64,000 bases of DNA from assembly GCA_026724425.1 (NCBI GenBank), contig JAIUCV010000002.1:8313001-8377000 (forward strand). The letters run 5' to 3'. Below the pieces are notes generated by a model. It ran no database searches. It saw only the letters and a program-made list of their open reading frames with translations, and was not told where the DNA came from. Shown in pieces: positions 37,099 to 48,400 of this stretch. Source of the stretch: Erythrophleum ivorense (lineage: Eukaryota; Streptophyta; Magnoliopsida; Fabales; Fabaceae). Both the position numbers and the translations under genes were made by a program. Each line of letters begins with the position of its first letter. The first letter of the stretch is position 1.

Positions 37099-39542
37099 AT
37101 GACTCCGTTAGGATGGTGGCTGATGCTGGTTGGCACGCTCCGATTAGCCTCCGTCTGGTTCGGTTTCTTCGACATTTGGGCTCTTCGACTCGCCGTCTTC
37201 TCAAACACTACCAGTAAATTCTATCCTCTCTACTTCCTTCTTTCTTCCTTTCCTATAATCCTATATGTTTTCAAGCGCACATAATTGATAATTTCTATTT
37301 CTAAGATCCATAATGGGTTGGTGGAATTCGGCTGATTTAATTTTCAAGGACAGTCACTCTTATCAATGAAATAATCTCCACACGTTGCTTTCAAGGGTGT
37401 GAACACCGTGGGATCAGTAGTGGGCTTGTTCTTAAGTAGCTAGAGACAGGTTGCTGCTTCAGCGGCTGCAATGGGTTGTGTGTTTTAAGAGCTTAGAGAT
37501 GTTGTATGCCGAGTCAAACACGTAAAACCTTAGGGGAGATCCAATATATTAGATCTTCTAGATCCCAGTACTAAAATGATTAACTTCTCTTCAGAGAAAT
37601 TTTTCATATGTACAATGCAAAATCAGTGTGCCCACTTTTTCCTTTTACAAGCAAACTGGGTGTTTCCAGCACCGTAGTAGTTTCTACATAAGTGAGATTT
37701 TCAAGGTAGTTTTTTCTAGTGAAAATTTCCTGCTCTGACAGTGTATTTACGAAGCTTTCTTTAATCTATAGTTTTTAATATTAATTTTATCACTGTCCTT
37801 TCTTTATACCACTTTGCTTATTGAATTGCTATTGATGATGTCGATATGCATCATAACCATATATACCACGCCATCCAGGGATTTTGATAAAACATTGTTT
37901 TCAAGAAGTTGCTGGCATGCAATTACTTCCGAAAATATATTCTCCCATTTTCTTGGTTCTATGCAACAGTTATGAGGTTTCCCTTCTTCCTTAAACATAA
38001 TGGAAATCTATGTGAGGAGTAGAGCATATCAACGGTTTTGTTTCAGTTATAATATGTTGTATGTTAGGAAGAATATGATGTTCCAAAAATGGTGGAATTT
38101 CTTAGACTTTCATATTGATATTTTCTAGGTTCAAGAGAAAGGTGGATGATTGGGTGATTGGGGTCAAAGTAGCTGACCAAGAAAATCGTATAAATTCAAT
38201 TCTTACTTCAAAAAGGGGGAAAAAAAGTAACAAAAAAAATCCGGTTTTGTAAAGTGGTTAACCAAATTGAAACTCGCCATTTATTTGAGGGAGAGGGTGT
38301 GAATATCAAAGCACAAGGAGGGTTTAACTTGTCTTATAAGTTATAACAAGATATGCAAGTTGGATTGCATAGATAGGGAAATTTAGCTTGTTAGGAAAAA
38401 CAATGAATCTGCTTTTATTGACTGCATAGACCGTAAACATGAAGAATGGTAATACAACTTAGAAGCATAAGGGGCAAGTTAATTGGTGCTTTCAAATTCC
38501 ATAGTATTTCATATATAGAGATCAGAGAACTTTTGGCACATGTAGGACTATTACCTTGTCTTAAACACCCAAGTTTAACCATGGTCTGCATTCTTCATCA
38601 CAAATCTTAACAATTTAATATAGCGATTTGTCAAGTTCTTGTTCGCGTGAGCCTATTCGTTCCCCTAAGATCAGCATATTGAAGTTGATGTCCTTACCTA
38701 AATTAACTTGCAGGAAGCTGCGTATGTTTATGCAATACCTGTTAGGAAACATACAAGAGGGCATATTAAAATAAGTACCTATCTTTTTTCACCTGGTGGA
38801 GTCTTTAAGTAATGGCAAACAAGCAGGCATATTTCTCTATTAACAAAGTTGTTTTGCTGCACTGTTTAAGCTTTTTGTATTGACTTTGCTTTCAAACATG
38901 ATCCTACTAATATCATGAGTTTCAGAGAACTGATAACAGTTATTAATTGTTGTGTAGTGTCCGAAGTTCATGGACGAACGTTTGGAATTTGGACACTTTT
39001 GACCTGCACTCTTTGCTATCTCTGTGCATTCAACCTTGAAAATAAGCCTCTTTATCTGGCTACTTTCTTGTCGTTTGTCTATGCATTTGGTCATTTCTTG
39101 ACCGAATACCTAATTTATCACACAATGGCAACTTCAAACCTGACTACCGTGGGCATATTTGCAGGTATGAGCATTTCTTTCGTTGTTTGCAACCAAATTG
39201 ACATACATTAAATTTCAAATGTCTTGTAGTTCTAAGAATTGTTCGTTACTGTCTTTTTTTTTGTTTGGGGGGGGGGGGGGGCGCTCCCCCAAATAAATAA
39301 ACTACCAAGAATTAGAGGAAAAGAAAAAGATAAAAGAAACTTGAAGCGAAATACATATACCACTTTTGTTTGGAAAGACTTTTGATCTGGCGTATTATTT
39401 CCTTATTTTAGGATTATTTATTTATGAATGGAACATACTGCATTATTTTTTTAATCTTCTAATTTTTCTATCAGGGACATCTATAGTATGGATGGGATTG
39501 CAGTGGAATGCACACCAGAATGTCCACTTGAAACACTCTTAA
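37099..39542 (+). CDS. ERG28: ERG28-like ER membrane protein of sterol biosynthesis, 3 exons
   Basis: Small ER membrane scaffold that holds the sterol C4-demethylation enzymes together. Exons 37099-37213, 38958-39164 and 39475-39542 join in frame to 129 residues, the same length as I recall for the Arabidopsis protein. It opens MTPLGWWLMLVGTLRLASVW, continues FGFFDIWALRLAVFSNTT, then (across the junction) MSEVHGRTFGIWTLLTCTLC, ENKPLYLATFLSFVYAFGHF and GTSIVWMGLQWN. About four hydrophobic segments fit the family. Both introns are GT-AG; the first is 1.74 kb. The in-frame ATG at 37099 is the family start. Confidence 0.95.
39267..39281 (+). repeat. Poly-G tract (15 G) after a T run
   Basis: Fifteen consecutive G in ERG28 intron 2, preceded by a T run and followed by CGCTCCCCC, which can pair back. 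Two similar tracts lie at 60606 and 63326. Confidence 0.9.
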
Positions 39543-39653
39543 ACAGGATTAGCAAGTAACAAATTATCCATAATTTTTTTAATGGTACGGAGGATTTTAA
39601 TCATGACATATCCTTCCAGTTTTTTTATCCGCTTAATTTCAGTGGAACATGCG

Positions 39654-39790
39654 AGGGTGAACTTTGACACAACGGTAAGGTTGCCACTGAGTGACTTGGA
39701 GGTCACGGGTTCGAACTGAAAACAGTCTCTCTGTGAAAAAAACAGAGATAAGGTAGGATGGTGTTGGACTGTCAGAAATAAAGATATGTA
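39654..39790 (+). mobile_element. tRNA-derived SINE fragment (Au-SINE-like)
   Basis: Contains an A-box-like ACACAACGGTAAGGTTG and a B-box GGAGGTCACGGGTTCGAACT (39700-39719), then AACAGTCTCTCTGTG, the order found in the widespread plant Au SINE. The 3' portion is degenerate. Lies just downstream of ERG28. Confidence 0.7.
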
Positions 39791-40229
39791 GCTATGAGTA
39801 CATCATCCTCTTGATTTTATTTGGGAGGCATTTCATATGACGCATTGAAGGGCTGCTTTATTCACTTCTTAAAGTTTTCGCTATTTCCCCTTTTGTTTGG
39901 GCCAAAAGTACTTTTCATTCCAGCATCAACAAGATATAAAACACCAAACAGCTCGAAGAAGACTCCAAAACTCCAAAACAGCAGAAGACATCACAGTCCA
40001 GAAACAACAGAATAAAAGCAAGACCGAAAACAATTCTACCTAGCAAACAACTTCAAACCTTCAGCCAATACCAGAACAATCCTAACCATCAGAACCTCCA
40101 AAGGGGCACATCCTTGTAGCAGTCATCTTCGCTAACTAATCTGCAGCTTTATTAGCCAAAAGAAAGGACTAAATCATCAACTAAGTTCACCAAACAAATT
40201 ATATCCCGAATCAAAGCACCCCCCCCCCA

Positions 40230-40745
40230 ACTTTCTAATCAGTAGACTGCTCTTTTCTCATGACAGCATCACGGAGTTCTTTGCAATCAGCTTCAATTGT
40301 AACGTTTCTAAGCTGAAGATCAGCTGACATTTCACAGGATTTTCCTAAGGCAATTGCTTTGGTGACCAAGGGAGACACAGATCTTACGGTCATGCTGCAG
40401 CCATTAATCACTTTCCCATTTTGAGTTTCTAATCGCAACTCCAATGCCAACTTCCGAATGCGGATTCAGGAAAAACCATCAACGTTAATTTTCAAACACC
40501 CTTCTTCTGGATGAAGTCAGAGATCGGCATCATTAGAGGGGTCATGAGCAGTCACATACTGTTGTTCCTTATCTGATAAAGCACTCCAAAACTCACAAAC
40601 CAGTGCCTGAGCTCTAGAGCGGACAAACATAGGACTAACTGGGATGTTCTGATACAGATTTTGGCATCTCTGTTTCCAAATAATCCGACACATAATGGCA
40701 ATAAAGCTCTTAATAAAACCATCAACTTCATCTGAGTTAACAAAT
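40230..40745 (-). mobile_element. RNase H-domain remnant of an L1-type LINE
   Basis: - strand pieces read CRIIWKQRC-like sequence, LVCEFWSAL, CLKINVDGF, LALELRLETQNGKVINGCS and LQLRNVTIEADCKELRDAV, the C-terminal RNase H-like domain (RVT_3 type) found at the end of plant L1 LINEs and in free-standing copies. Frames are interrupted. A C10 run (40219-40228) lies at its lower edge. No RT is attached. Confidence 0.6.
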
Positions 40746-40934
40746 CATTATTGGTTTATAAGGACAAGAAAATTTGGATATTAAAAGATCGGCACCGTTT
40801 GTATTTAAAAAAAAATATATTTGAGAATTGGAAGGTGAATTCTATTCCATAAATGTTTTTCCCCAACCAAGACGGTTCCTATATTGCATTGCTAGTTGTG
40901 CTATTGAGCAGCTATCGTTTGGTGGTTCTTATTT

Positions 40935-40982
<48 letters not shown>

Positions 40983-42412
40983 CTAGGAGATTTAAAATTT
41001 TAGCCTAATTATTATTTTTATAATAATAACAGAATAATTAGTATGCTTTTTATCACTATTATTTATTTTTTTCATTCTTAGTCTGAAATGGCACTTCATT
41101 AATGATATTCCTCGTATTTCAAAAATATTGTTCGTTTTTTCTAATATTTGATATATATTGTAAGAATTTCATTTCAATTTATTTAAGTTAATTTTTTAGA
41201 GTTTGTGGTGATTTTGATTTTAATAAAACAATAAATACAATTAGGTTAATGTTAAAGTTTGAAACAAAACTATAATTTTATTTTTAATAAGACAATAATT
41301 TTTATTTTTTGGAAGAAGCTTATATTGTGCATAAACTTAAATTCCTATGATTGAAAATAAATTAAAAAAATTTACTCTCTCTCTCTATATATATATATAT
41401 ATTAAATGTAGATAAAATCAGATAATATTTTTAAAATAAAAAATATTAATTTAGTCAAATTTTAGTAAATAGTAGTGTAATTTAATAATAATAATAATAA
41501 TAATAATAATCGTTGTAACTTTAAAAGTTTATTTACAAATATATAACTACTTCCGTTTTTTAAAGTAATTCTCACAAAATCTCGTCAATCGTCATGTTCG
41601 CCCACGAAAAAGGGAAATCCCACGACATAAGATTTCAAAAAGAGAGCTTCCAAAAAGGAAATGGTGACGACAATTGGACGAAAATGAATGCCCAGAATCT
41701 TTATAGTGGCTTCCTTGCCAATAAGCTGTGTGATTTGGGTACCGTATTCAAGAGTGAGATTAAGTGCCTCCATGTGTAACTTCAAGGGTTAGTTTAACAG
41801 TATAGAAGAAGTACCTTCTTACTTTAAATATTTAGGTTTAAACCATAAAACAATGGAAGAGTTTTCTTATTCATTAGACCAATGTATGGATTGCACCCTT
41901 AAATACATTGAGGAAGATATCAATTTTAATTAATGCGCAAGTTAATCTAAAGATATAACAAAAACACCAAAAATATAAATACAAATAAAAATAGAAAAAA
42001 GCCCCCGGATTCCTTTCCCTCCGTGTTTTTGTCTTCGGTATCTGGTGATGGTCCCTCCCTCTTAACCAAAAACTGCTCAAAGGGACCAAACTCCGACATC
42101 ACAGTTAACAGTTTATTTATAGCTGCAATCAAAGGCCATGCACACTGCACAGTGGGTGTTTGATAATTTTGATCGCTGAAATATTTGTGTATAAATGAGG
42201 TCAGTGGGTACGTATGCTCTCGTCGCTTTTGTATATCCCTTCGAGGTAGGCTCTATAGCTCAGCCTCTCTGAATTCTGATGCCCAAATCTTGCAGGATAT
42301 AAAAAACAGAGTTGTGTGAACCACTTTTCACGCTCTCACTCTTCTTATCTCGTTTTTGCAATGCTACATCAAAAACCTTTAGACCCCCGCTTTCTCAGGC
42401 ATTTTTAATAAC

Positions 42413-42415
<3 letters not shown>
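40746..42415. other. Intergenic region with microsatellites, no supported gene
   Basis: Holds (AT)n at 40938-40981 and (AAT)n at about 41484-41510. Open frames on both strands at 41585-41785 are in a less AT-rich patch but match no family I know. Confidence 0.6.

Positions 42416-42453
<38 letters not shown>
42416..42453. repeat. (GA)n microsatellite
   Basis: About 38 bp of uninterrupted GA, about 300 bp downstream of the EPFL gene stop codon. Confidence 0.95.
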
Positions 42454-42456
<3 letters not shown>

Positions 42457-42761
42457 CAGAGTTCTACTCCAATTTATAAATAGGAGACTCCTTATTACAA
42501 TTCTTGCTTGTGAGGTGAGAATTGCAGTACATAATAACAATATACAAATAAACAAAAAAATAGACACTGATCGATACGTTTATGAAGTAGGCAAGTTAAT
42601 AAACAAAAAGAAGCCAGAAATACGTACAATAGTTGTAAATCTCTACCCCATACGTACAAGGTGGTAATATGGCGGAGAAAGAGATGAGTATTTGATTGAA
42701 GTGATACAATTTTTTTGTCCCCAGAAAAAGTATGGGACTTCTTTCCACTTTGAAATTTGAA

Positions 42762-43387
42762 TCATGGATTGAAAAAGTGGTTGCCACATTTGCACTTCCA
42801 GCTCATGGGTTTGTAGTTGGAAAGGTCATCGCCTCTAGAGTGTGGGACTGCTCTTGTAGCAGAATGGGTTCTACTATGACTTTGGACTTGAGGGACAACT
42901 GGGACCTGAACTGCTTCACAACGTCCACAACTTGTGCATCTCCCTTCACACTTGGGGGGCCTTGACCCTATCTGAGCTTTTAGCACCACTACTAACCCCT
43001 GCTCTTCCATGCCCCTCTACATAAAATTACAAATATTTTTATTTTTGGGACATATATAGTTGTTACACTGGAAAGAAGCTTATATACTGAGTGGAGAAAG
43101 AATCAGAAATCAAGGTTGAAATCACTGTAAGGATAAAGATTCCTTACCTCGGCAGCCTCAGTTAACATGGAAATTGCTCTGCCTGCATGCGTAAACTAGA
43201 AAATCAGCAAAGTTGGATATCAAAAGCTTGGTTTTTTTGCACTAAAACCTGGATAGATAGAAGTCAACTAACCTTCAGCCATGAACCCTTCTTGGGTGAA
43301 GATTGAAGTTGAAGCAAAGAGAGTAAGCAAGTATATGATCATTCGTATATATTTGTGCCAACAGACGCAAATTTGAGTGCTGCCCAT
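42762..43387 (-). CDS. EPIDERMAL PATTERNING FACTOR-like peptide precursor (EPFL2-like), 3 exons
   Basis: Secreted cysteine-rich ligand of ERECTA-family receptor kinases and TMM, acting in the apoplast in stomatal, leaf-margin or ovule patterning. Exons (- strand) 43387-43273, 43182-43148 and 43016-42762 join in frame to 134 residues. The N-terminus has a signal-peptide core (MIIYLLTLFASTSIF). A propeptide GRAISMLTEAAE follows, then the mature domain starting IGSRPPKCEGRCTSCGRCEA and ending NYKPMSWKCKCGNHFFNP, with six cysteines. The SNYKPMSWKCKCGN ending and the long loop between cysteines 4 and 5 point to EPFL2 rather than EPF1/2 or STOMAGEN, from memory of the family. The middle exon is only 35 nt. 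Promoter: TATA box near 43882. Confidence 0.92.
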
Positions 43388-43881
43388 TTTCTCAGAGAAA
43401 GAGACTGCAGAAGAAAGGAGCAGTTGCTTTGGGTGTAAATACTAAAACCTGAAATGCGCGAAAATAAGTAAAAGAAACAGAAGAAGAAAAGGAATGAGTA
43501 TGCCATAAATCTCGTTAGGCATTGTTTTTAAAGGTTACTTTGGCCATGTGAAAATGACTCACACTAAAATTGGACGTGGGTGGTATAGCGCATGAGTGCA
43601 CCCAGACTCAGAGTGCGAGTAGCAGACAACCCATTTCTATAACAAAAATTTGACGAAGAGATAATTGAGACGGTAGAAGCAGAAAGACAATTGTTGTGGT
43701 TATTCAATTTGAAATAAATCAAGACCCACAAGCTACATGACTGTGTGAGAAAATGAGAGAGAAAAAAAAAAAAGGGTGGATAAGTGACAGTAGAGAAGGC
43801 AGTGAAGCTGAAATTCTGAAAAGGTAGGGTCAGAGATTGAATGCCACCTCCATTATGCAGAAAGGATCACCCCTCTGATCC

Positions 43882-43891
43882 TTTATATAAT
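43882..43891 (-). promoter_or_regulatory. TATA box of the EPFL gene
   Basis: TTATATAAAG on the - strand, 495 bp before the EPFL start codon, would put the transcript start near 43855 and give a 5' UTR of about 470 nt. Inference from motif and position. Confidence 0.5.
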
Positions 43892-45407
43892 TTCCCCATC
43901 TGTTGAGAGCAACGTGGTACGTCGACTGCAAAAGGAGTAGAATAGGCCAATATTTGACGTTGAGAGAGAAAAGGGAAAGGCATGGACCTCACTTAGCCTC
44001 GTTTGCTGAGCCTCCAAAACTTCAACTTGTACGGTGTAGGGGAAAAACTTCAACTATCATATGCTCTGCGTAAAGTAGAAGGCAGAAAAACATACACCAA
44101 CAATACCAGAATACAATAGAAAAACCAAATTACGTATGGGAATTTCACAAATCACAAGTAGCGGATGAGTAAAAGGACAGACATCTTGGGCTCTCATACA
44201 TTTGATACATTCATTTTTACACTCTCTTTGGTGAAAGTCTGCTTATCCCTACTCCAATACGCCAAGTCTGTCCTATATTTCCCAAGGCAAGTCAAGTCAC
44301 GGAGTGTAGGCATCTAGATCTATAATATTACCAAGTTATTGGAATATCAGAGATTGATCTTACAAGCAAATTCAGGCACATTAAGATAAAATGGCAATAC
44401 TGGTAATCTTTAGTTTTTGGTGGATTTTTTAGCATGGAAAAAGAGATTTTCAACTAGATTTGGTTTATAAAAATTAAATAAATCATACAAAAATATTTAA
44501 GTAGGTAGAAGTGAACTTTACTAAAAACTATTAGTAACAAACATCTTTATTTATGTTAATTTATCTACGTACCTATCTAATGTACATAGGAATTTCTCTG
44601 GCATTTAGTAACTAGATTTATTGCGATATAGAATATAAATGCATCTCCCACGGTGATGTTCATCATCAGTTTCGTTTCATGACAGGTGTCGGAACGGTAG
44701 GTCAAGTCGATGCTGAAAGATGAGGAGGAGGATGGACTGAAGGAGTAGTTGAGCTTGACATTTGCTTACTGTTGGCACATCATGTGCTCTTGCCACTTTC
44801 AGTATAACACGGAAATGATGATAATAAATTTATGCATCCACACCTCTGAATCCATGATCTCCCTCCTGGTCCTCTTTTTTTCCTCTAAATTTACTGCTTC
44901 CCATCATTTTCATACCGTACAATAATGAAACATGCCATTAATGGAGTTAGAAAATTTTGATATTCATTGGAATCCAAGGACTAAGTTGAGCCATGCTTGG
45001 GTCGTGGATTAAATAGCGTGTACTGTACATCTAAATTCTTCGTCCGAATCTCGCCAACACTTTCTCTTTTCTTGTTACCTAATCAAAATGCATTATTGTA
45101 AATACAAGAATTTCGTAAGTAAAATAAATTTAACACTGTACAGGAAATGGGACGACAAACCCTAATCTGTCCCCTCTTGCTACTACTCTTTTTGACTCTA
45201 GGCCTTCCTGACATATCTTGCTGCGCTGATTCAATGTGAATGTTAGGATTTCTGATATACTATGGTAAAACAATAAAAAATTAATTACATAAATGCTTCA
45301 AATTATTACTTCTATATCATTAACGCTGTTATTGTGCCTGTACAATTTCCTCTTCCTAAACTTCCTTATAGGAAAGGTGTCAAACAGAATAAATGAGTGG
45401 TAAAATT
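43892..45407. other. Intergenic region between the esterase 3' end and the EPFL promoter
   Basis: No gene recognised. Presumably holds the distal EPFL promoter and the 3' UTR of the esterase gene near 45407 and below. Confidence 0.5.
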
Positions 45408-48400
45408 CTATAATTGAAAATTGTCAATCATATGCTGGACAACGTCTGCTCCGGCAGAACGGCAGGTTTTGCCCTGAATACAGATGAAAAATAAGGCATA
45501 TAGAATAATGTTAAATGATATATAGAATCATCACAGATTGTAAAAACATTAGTAGTACGGGATAGTGAAGACCCCGTCATAGTCCTGCTATTGTTATAAG
45601 AGAGAAACAAATGAAACAAAAGGTCTATGTCTCTAAATGATCAATTTTTAGGAAGAATTACAAATAAGGGCTTTTTGACGTTAATATATTATATAAAAAA
45701 AAATAACTCAAATACTCTCCCGTCAAACATTTTTTTTTATATGCTAAAAATTTTATTTTTTAATTTTTTTATTAATGAGTCGCTGCCGTGACTCAATTTA
45801 TAATTTTATATTTATATTTAATTTATTTAAAAAATAAATTTAAATTTAATATATTTATTATTAAATTCAAAATTATCTATAAAAATGTAAATTAATTTTT
45901 TTAGTTTTAATTATAATTGAAATTATTTTAATTAATTTTAAAATATAAAATTTATTATTATTATTTTTTCAACATTTTGAATTTTTTTATTTCAAATAAA
46001 TTATTAAATTTATTATTTTTTATAAAAATTGAATTGAATTATTTTTATTTTTATTTTTATTTATCATCTAATTTTTAAATTTAAATTTTTTATATTTATT
46101 TCATTCAATTTTTTTAATTTTTTTCTTTAAATTAATTATAGAATTTAAAATTTTTTTACAAAATTTTGAATTTAAAATTTTAATTTACCAAAACTTGTAC
46201 AAAATTAAATGATTCACAGTAGAATGACCCATTTAGTTTAAAAATGCACCGACCATTGCCTCTTTAGCCAAGCAACAAACGCAATTAAGACTCATTTAAT
46301 ATATAAAAAATTAAGAATACAAATTAAAAAGAAGAGATAATTTTGTAAATAAAAAATAATATGCATACTCTACTAAAACTTGTACAAAATTAAATGATTC
46401 ATAGTAGAATGACCCATTTAGTTTAAAAATGTATCGACCATTGCCTCTTTAGCCAAGCAACACACGCAATTAAGACTCATTTAATATATAAAAAATTAAG
46501 AATACAAATTAAAAAAAAAGAGATAATTTTGTAAATAAAAAATAATTTGCATACTCTTACTCTTAAAAAATTCAAAATTTTGTAAAAAAATTTTAAATTC
46601 TATAATTGATTTAAATAAAAATAATTCAATTCAATTTTTTTAAAAAATAATAAATTTAATAATTTATTTGAAATAAAAAAATTCAAAATGTTGAAGAAAT
46701 AATAATAATAATAAATTTTATATTTTAAAATTAATTAAAATAATTTCAATTATAATTAAAACTAAAAAAATTAATTTATATTTTTATAGATAATTTTGAA
46801 TTTAATAATAAATATATTAAATTTAAATTTATTTTTTAAATAAATTAAATATAAATATAAAATTATAAATTGAGTCGCGTTATCTCAATTAAATAAAAAA
46901 TAAAAAAATGAGTCGCGGCATCTGGGATGCCGCGACTCATTAATAAAATAAATAAAAATAAAATTTTAAGCATAAAAAGAAAAAGTTTTGATGGTGAGGT
47001 GTTTGAGTCATTTTTTTTATATATAACATATTGATGTCAAAAAGCTCTCAAATAAGGACTCAAGGCTAAAAAAGAGTTAAAAAAAATTAGCCTGCAAAAT
47101 TTATTATCATTAGGTACTGTTAATTTTATTTAAAATTAGTGATAATCTATCCTTAAATAATGGTAACAGTTTTGCAAAATAATTTTTTTCAACTCTGAAT
47201 CCTTATTTGTAATTCCCCCTAATTTCTATTTCAAGAAACAGAACTTGCCTGAATGGCAATATGCGCTGAATATTTCTGTCTGCTACCACTGAAACTCACA
47301 TCAATGCGATCCCAACTCATTTTTGTTAAGCCTCTGATCATTTCCTCTACAAGTGTTTTTATATGACACATTTTAGTAAAATGACCGAGAATGTTATACA
47401 GTATAAATAATCAATTCTTCGTCTTCAATCAGAACCAGAAACATGTAGGCTCCTAACGAAAATAAGTCATACAAAATAAATTGCATCATCAAATTATCTT
47501 CATATAATAGTATTCAAACACAACAATAATATTCAAAGATCTTATCACTTGCTCTTCCCAAATCCCATGTGATCCTTCAAAATTTTAAAGCATAAAATTA
47601 GAAGGACAAGCACCATAGAACAATGTGACTAGCCAAAACCAGAAGTTTCAACTAACAAGTACTCTAATCTGTCAGTTCAAAGAAGTGAAAATACCTTCCA
47701 GGTCAATTTTGTTGGACCCATTGACTTCGGTTTCAGTAAGAACTTCCTCAGGAACATTAGTGGGTTCTGCTGTCTCCACATTTACAATATGTGGATACTT
47801 CTCGTGCCGTGAAAGATTCTGAAGTGAAACTAGTAAGTTAGAATTTACAGAAACTATGTTACTGAAGAAGCTTAATAATTACCTTGGGGAGCTCTTTCCA
47901 ACGTCTTATAGATGATGTACTCCATCCCACAAGTTCTGTTTTAGAGTCAAGTTGTTCGTGTAAGCACTACAGACAGGATAAAAATAAATTATGATAAGTG
48001 TAACCAATGATTAGTTCTACTGATTTAAGTGCTTGTAGATCGTCTACATTAAGCAAGACAAAAGGATACGGTCATGACGAACATTTGCATAGGCAACACG
48101 TCGTTTGAAGGACTGCAGAGCGGATCTGCAGAGAAAAGAGGCAGAGCGTGTTATTTATTGATGACTCGTAAGAGGCAAGTCACAAAAATCAAATTATGAA
48201 TATAGCTTACAAGAATTTAATATCTTCATAATCATAAACCATCTGAACAAGAAGGGGAGGCTTTCCCTTGTCTTTATCAGCTAAAAAAAGATGTTTTCCT
48301 GTTTTACCAAGAAACCCTGAAACACGAGTTGCTGCTTTCTCCAGAGAGTGAAATCCACAAAACATCGGAACCTGAAGAAGGATTGAAGCATTCATATTAC

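Larger units (their letters stand above)
45651..47219. mobile_element. Long foldback/MULE-like element inside esterase intron 9
   Basis: Two inverted arms of roughly 500-600 bp (left 45651-46180, right 46565-47219) carry matching blocks such as GCTTTTTGACRTYAATATRTTATATA near the outer ends. The tips are GGAAGAATTACAAATAAGG and, inverted, GGGGGAATTACAAATAAGG. The 9-mers CAATTTTTA (45642-45650) and TAATTTCTA (47220-47228) outside agree at 7 of 9 positions, compatible with an old 9-bp Mutator-type target duplication. The centre is a 185-bp tandem duplication. The right arm has about 160 bp extra near its tip. No transposase. Confidence 0.75.

Noticed and set aside
41585..41785. Open frames on both strands in the intergenic region
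   Set aside because: No recognisable motif, no splice context and no neighbours that would extend them.
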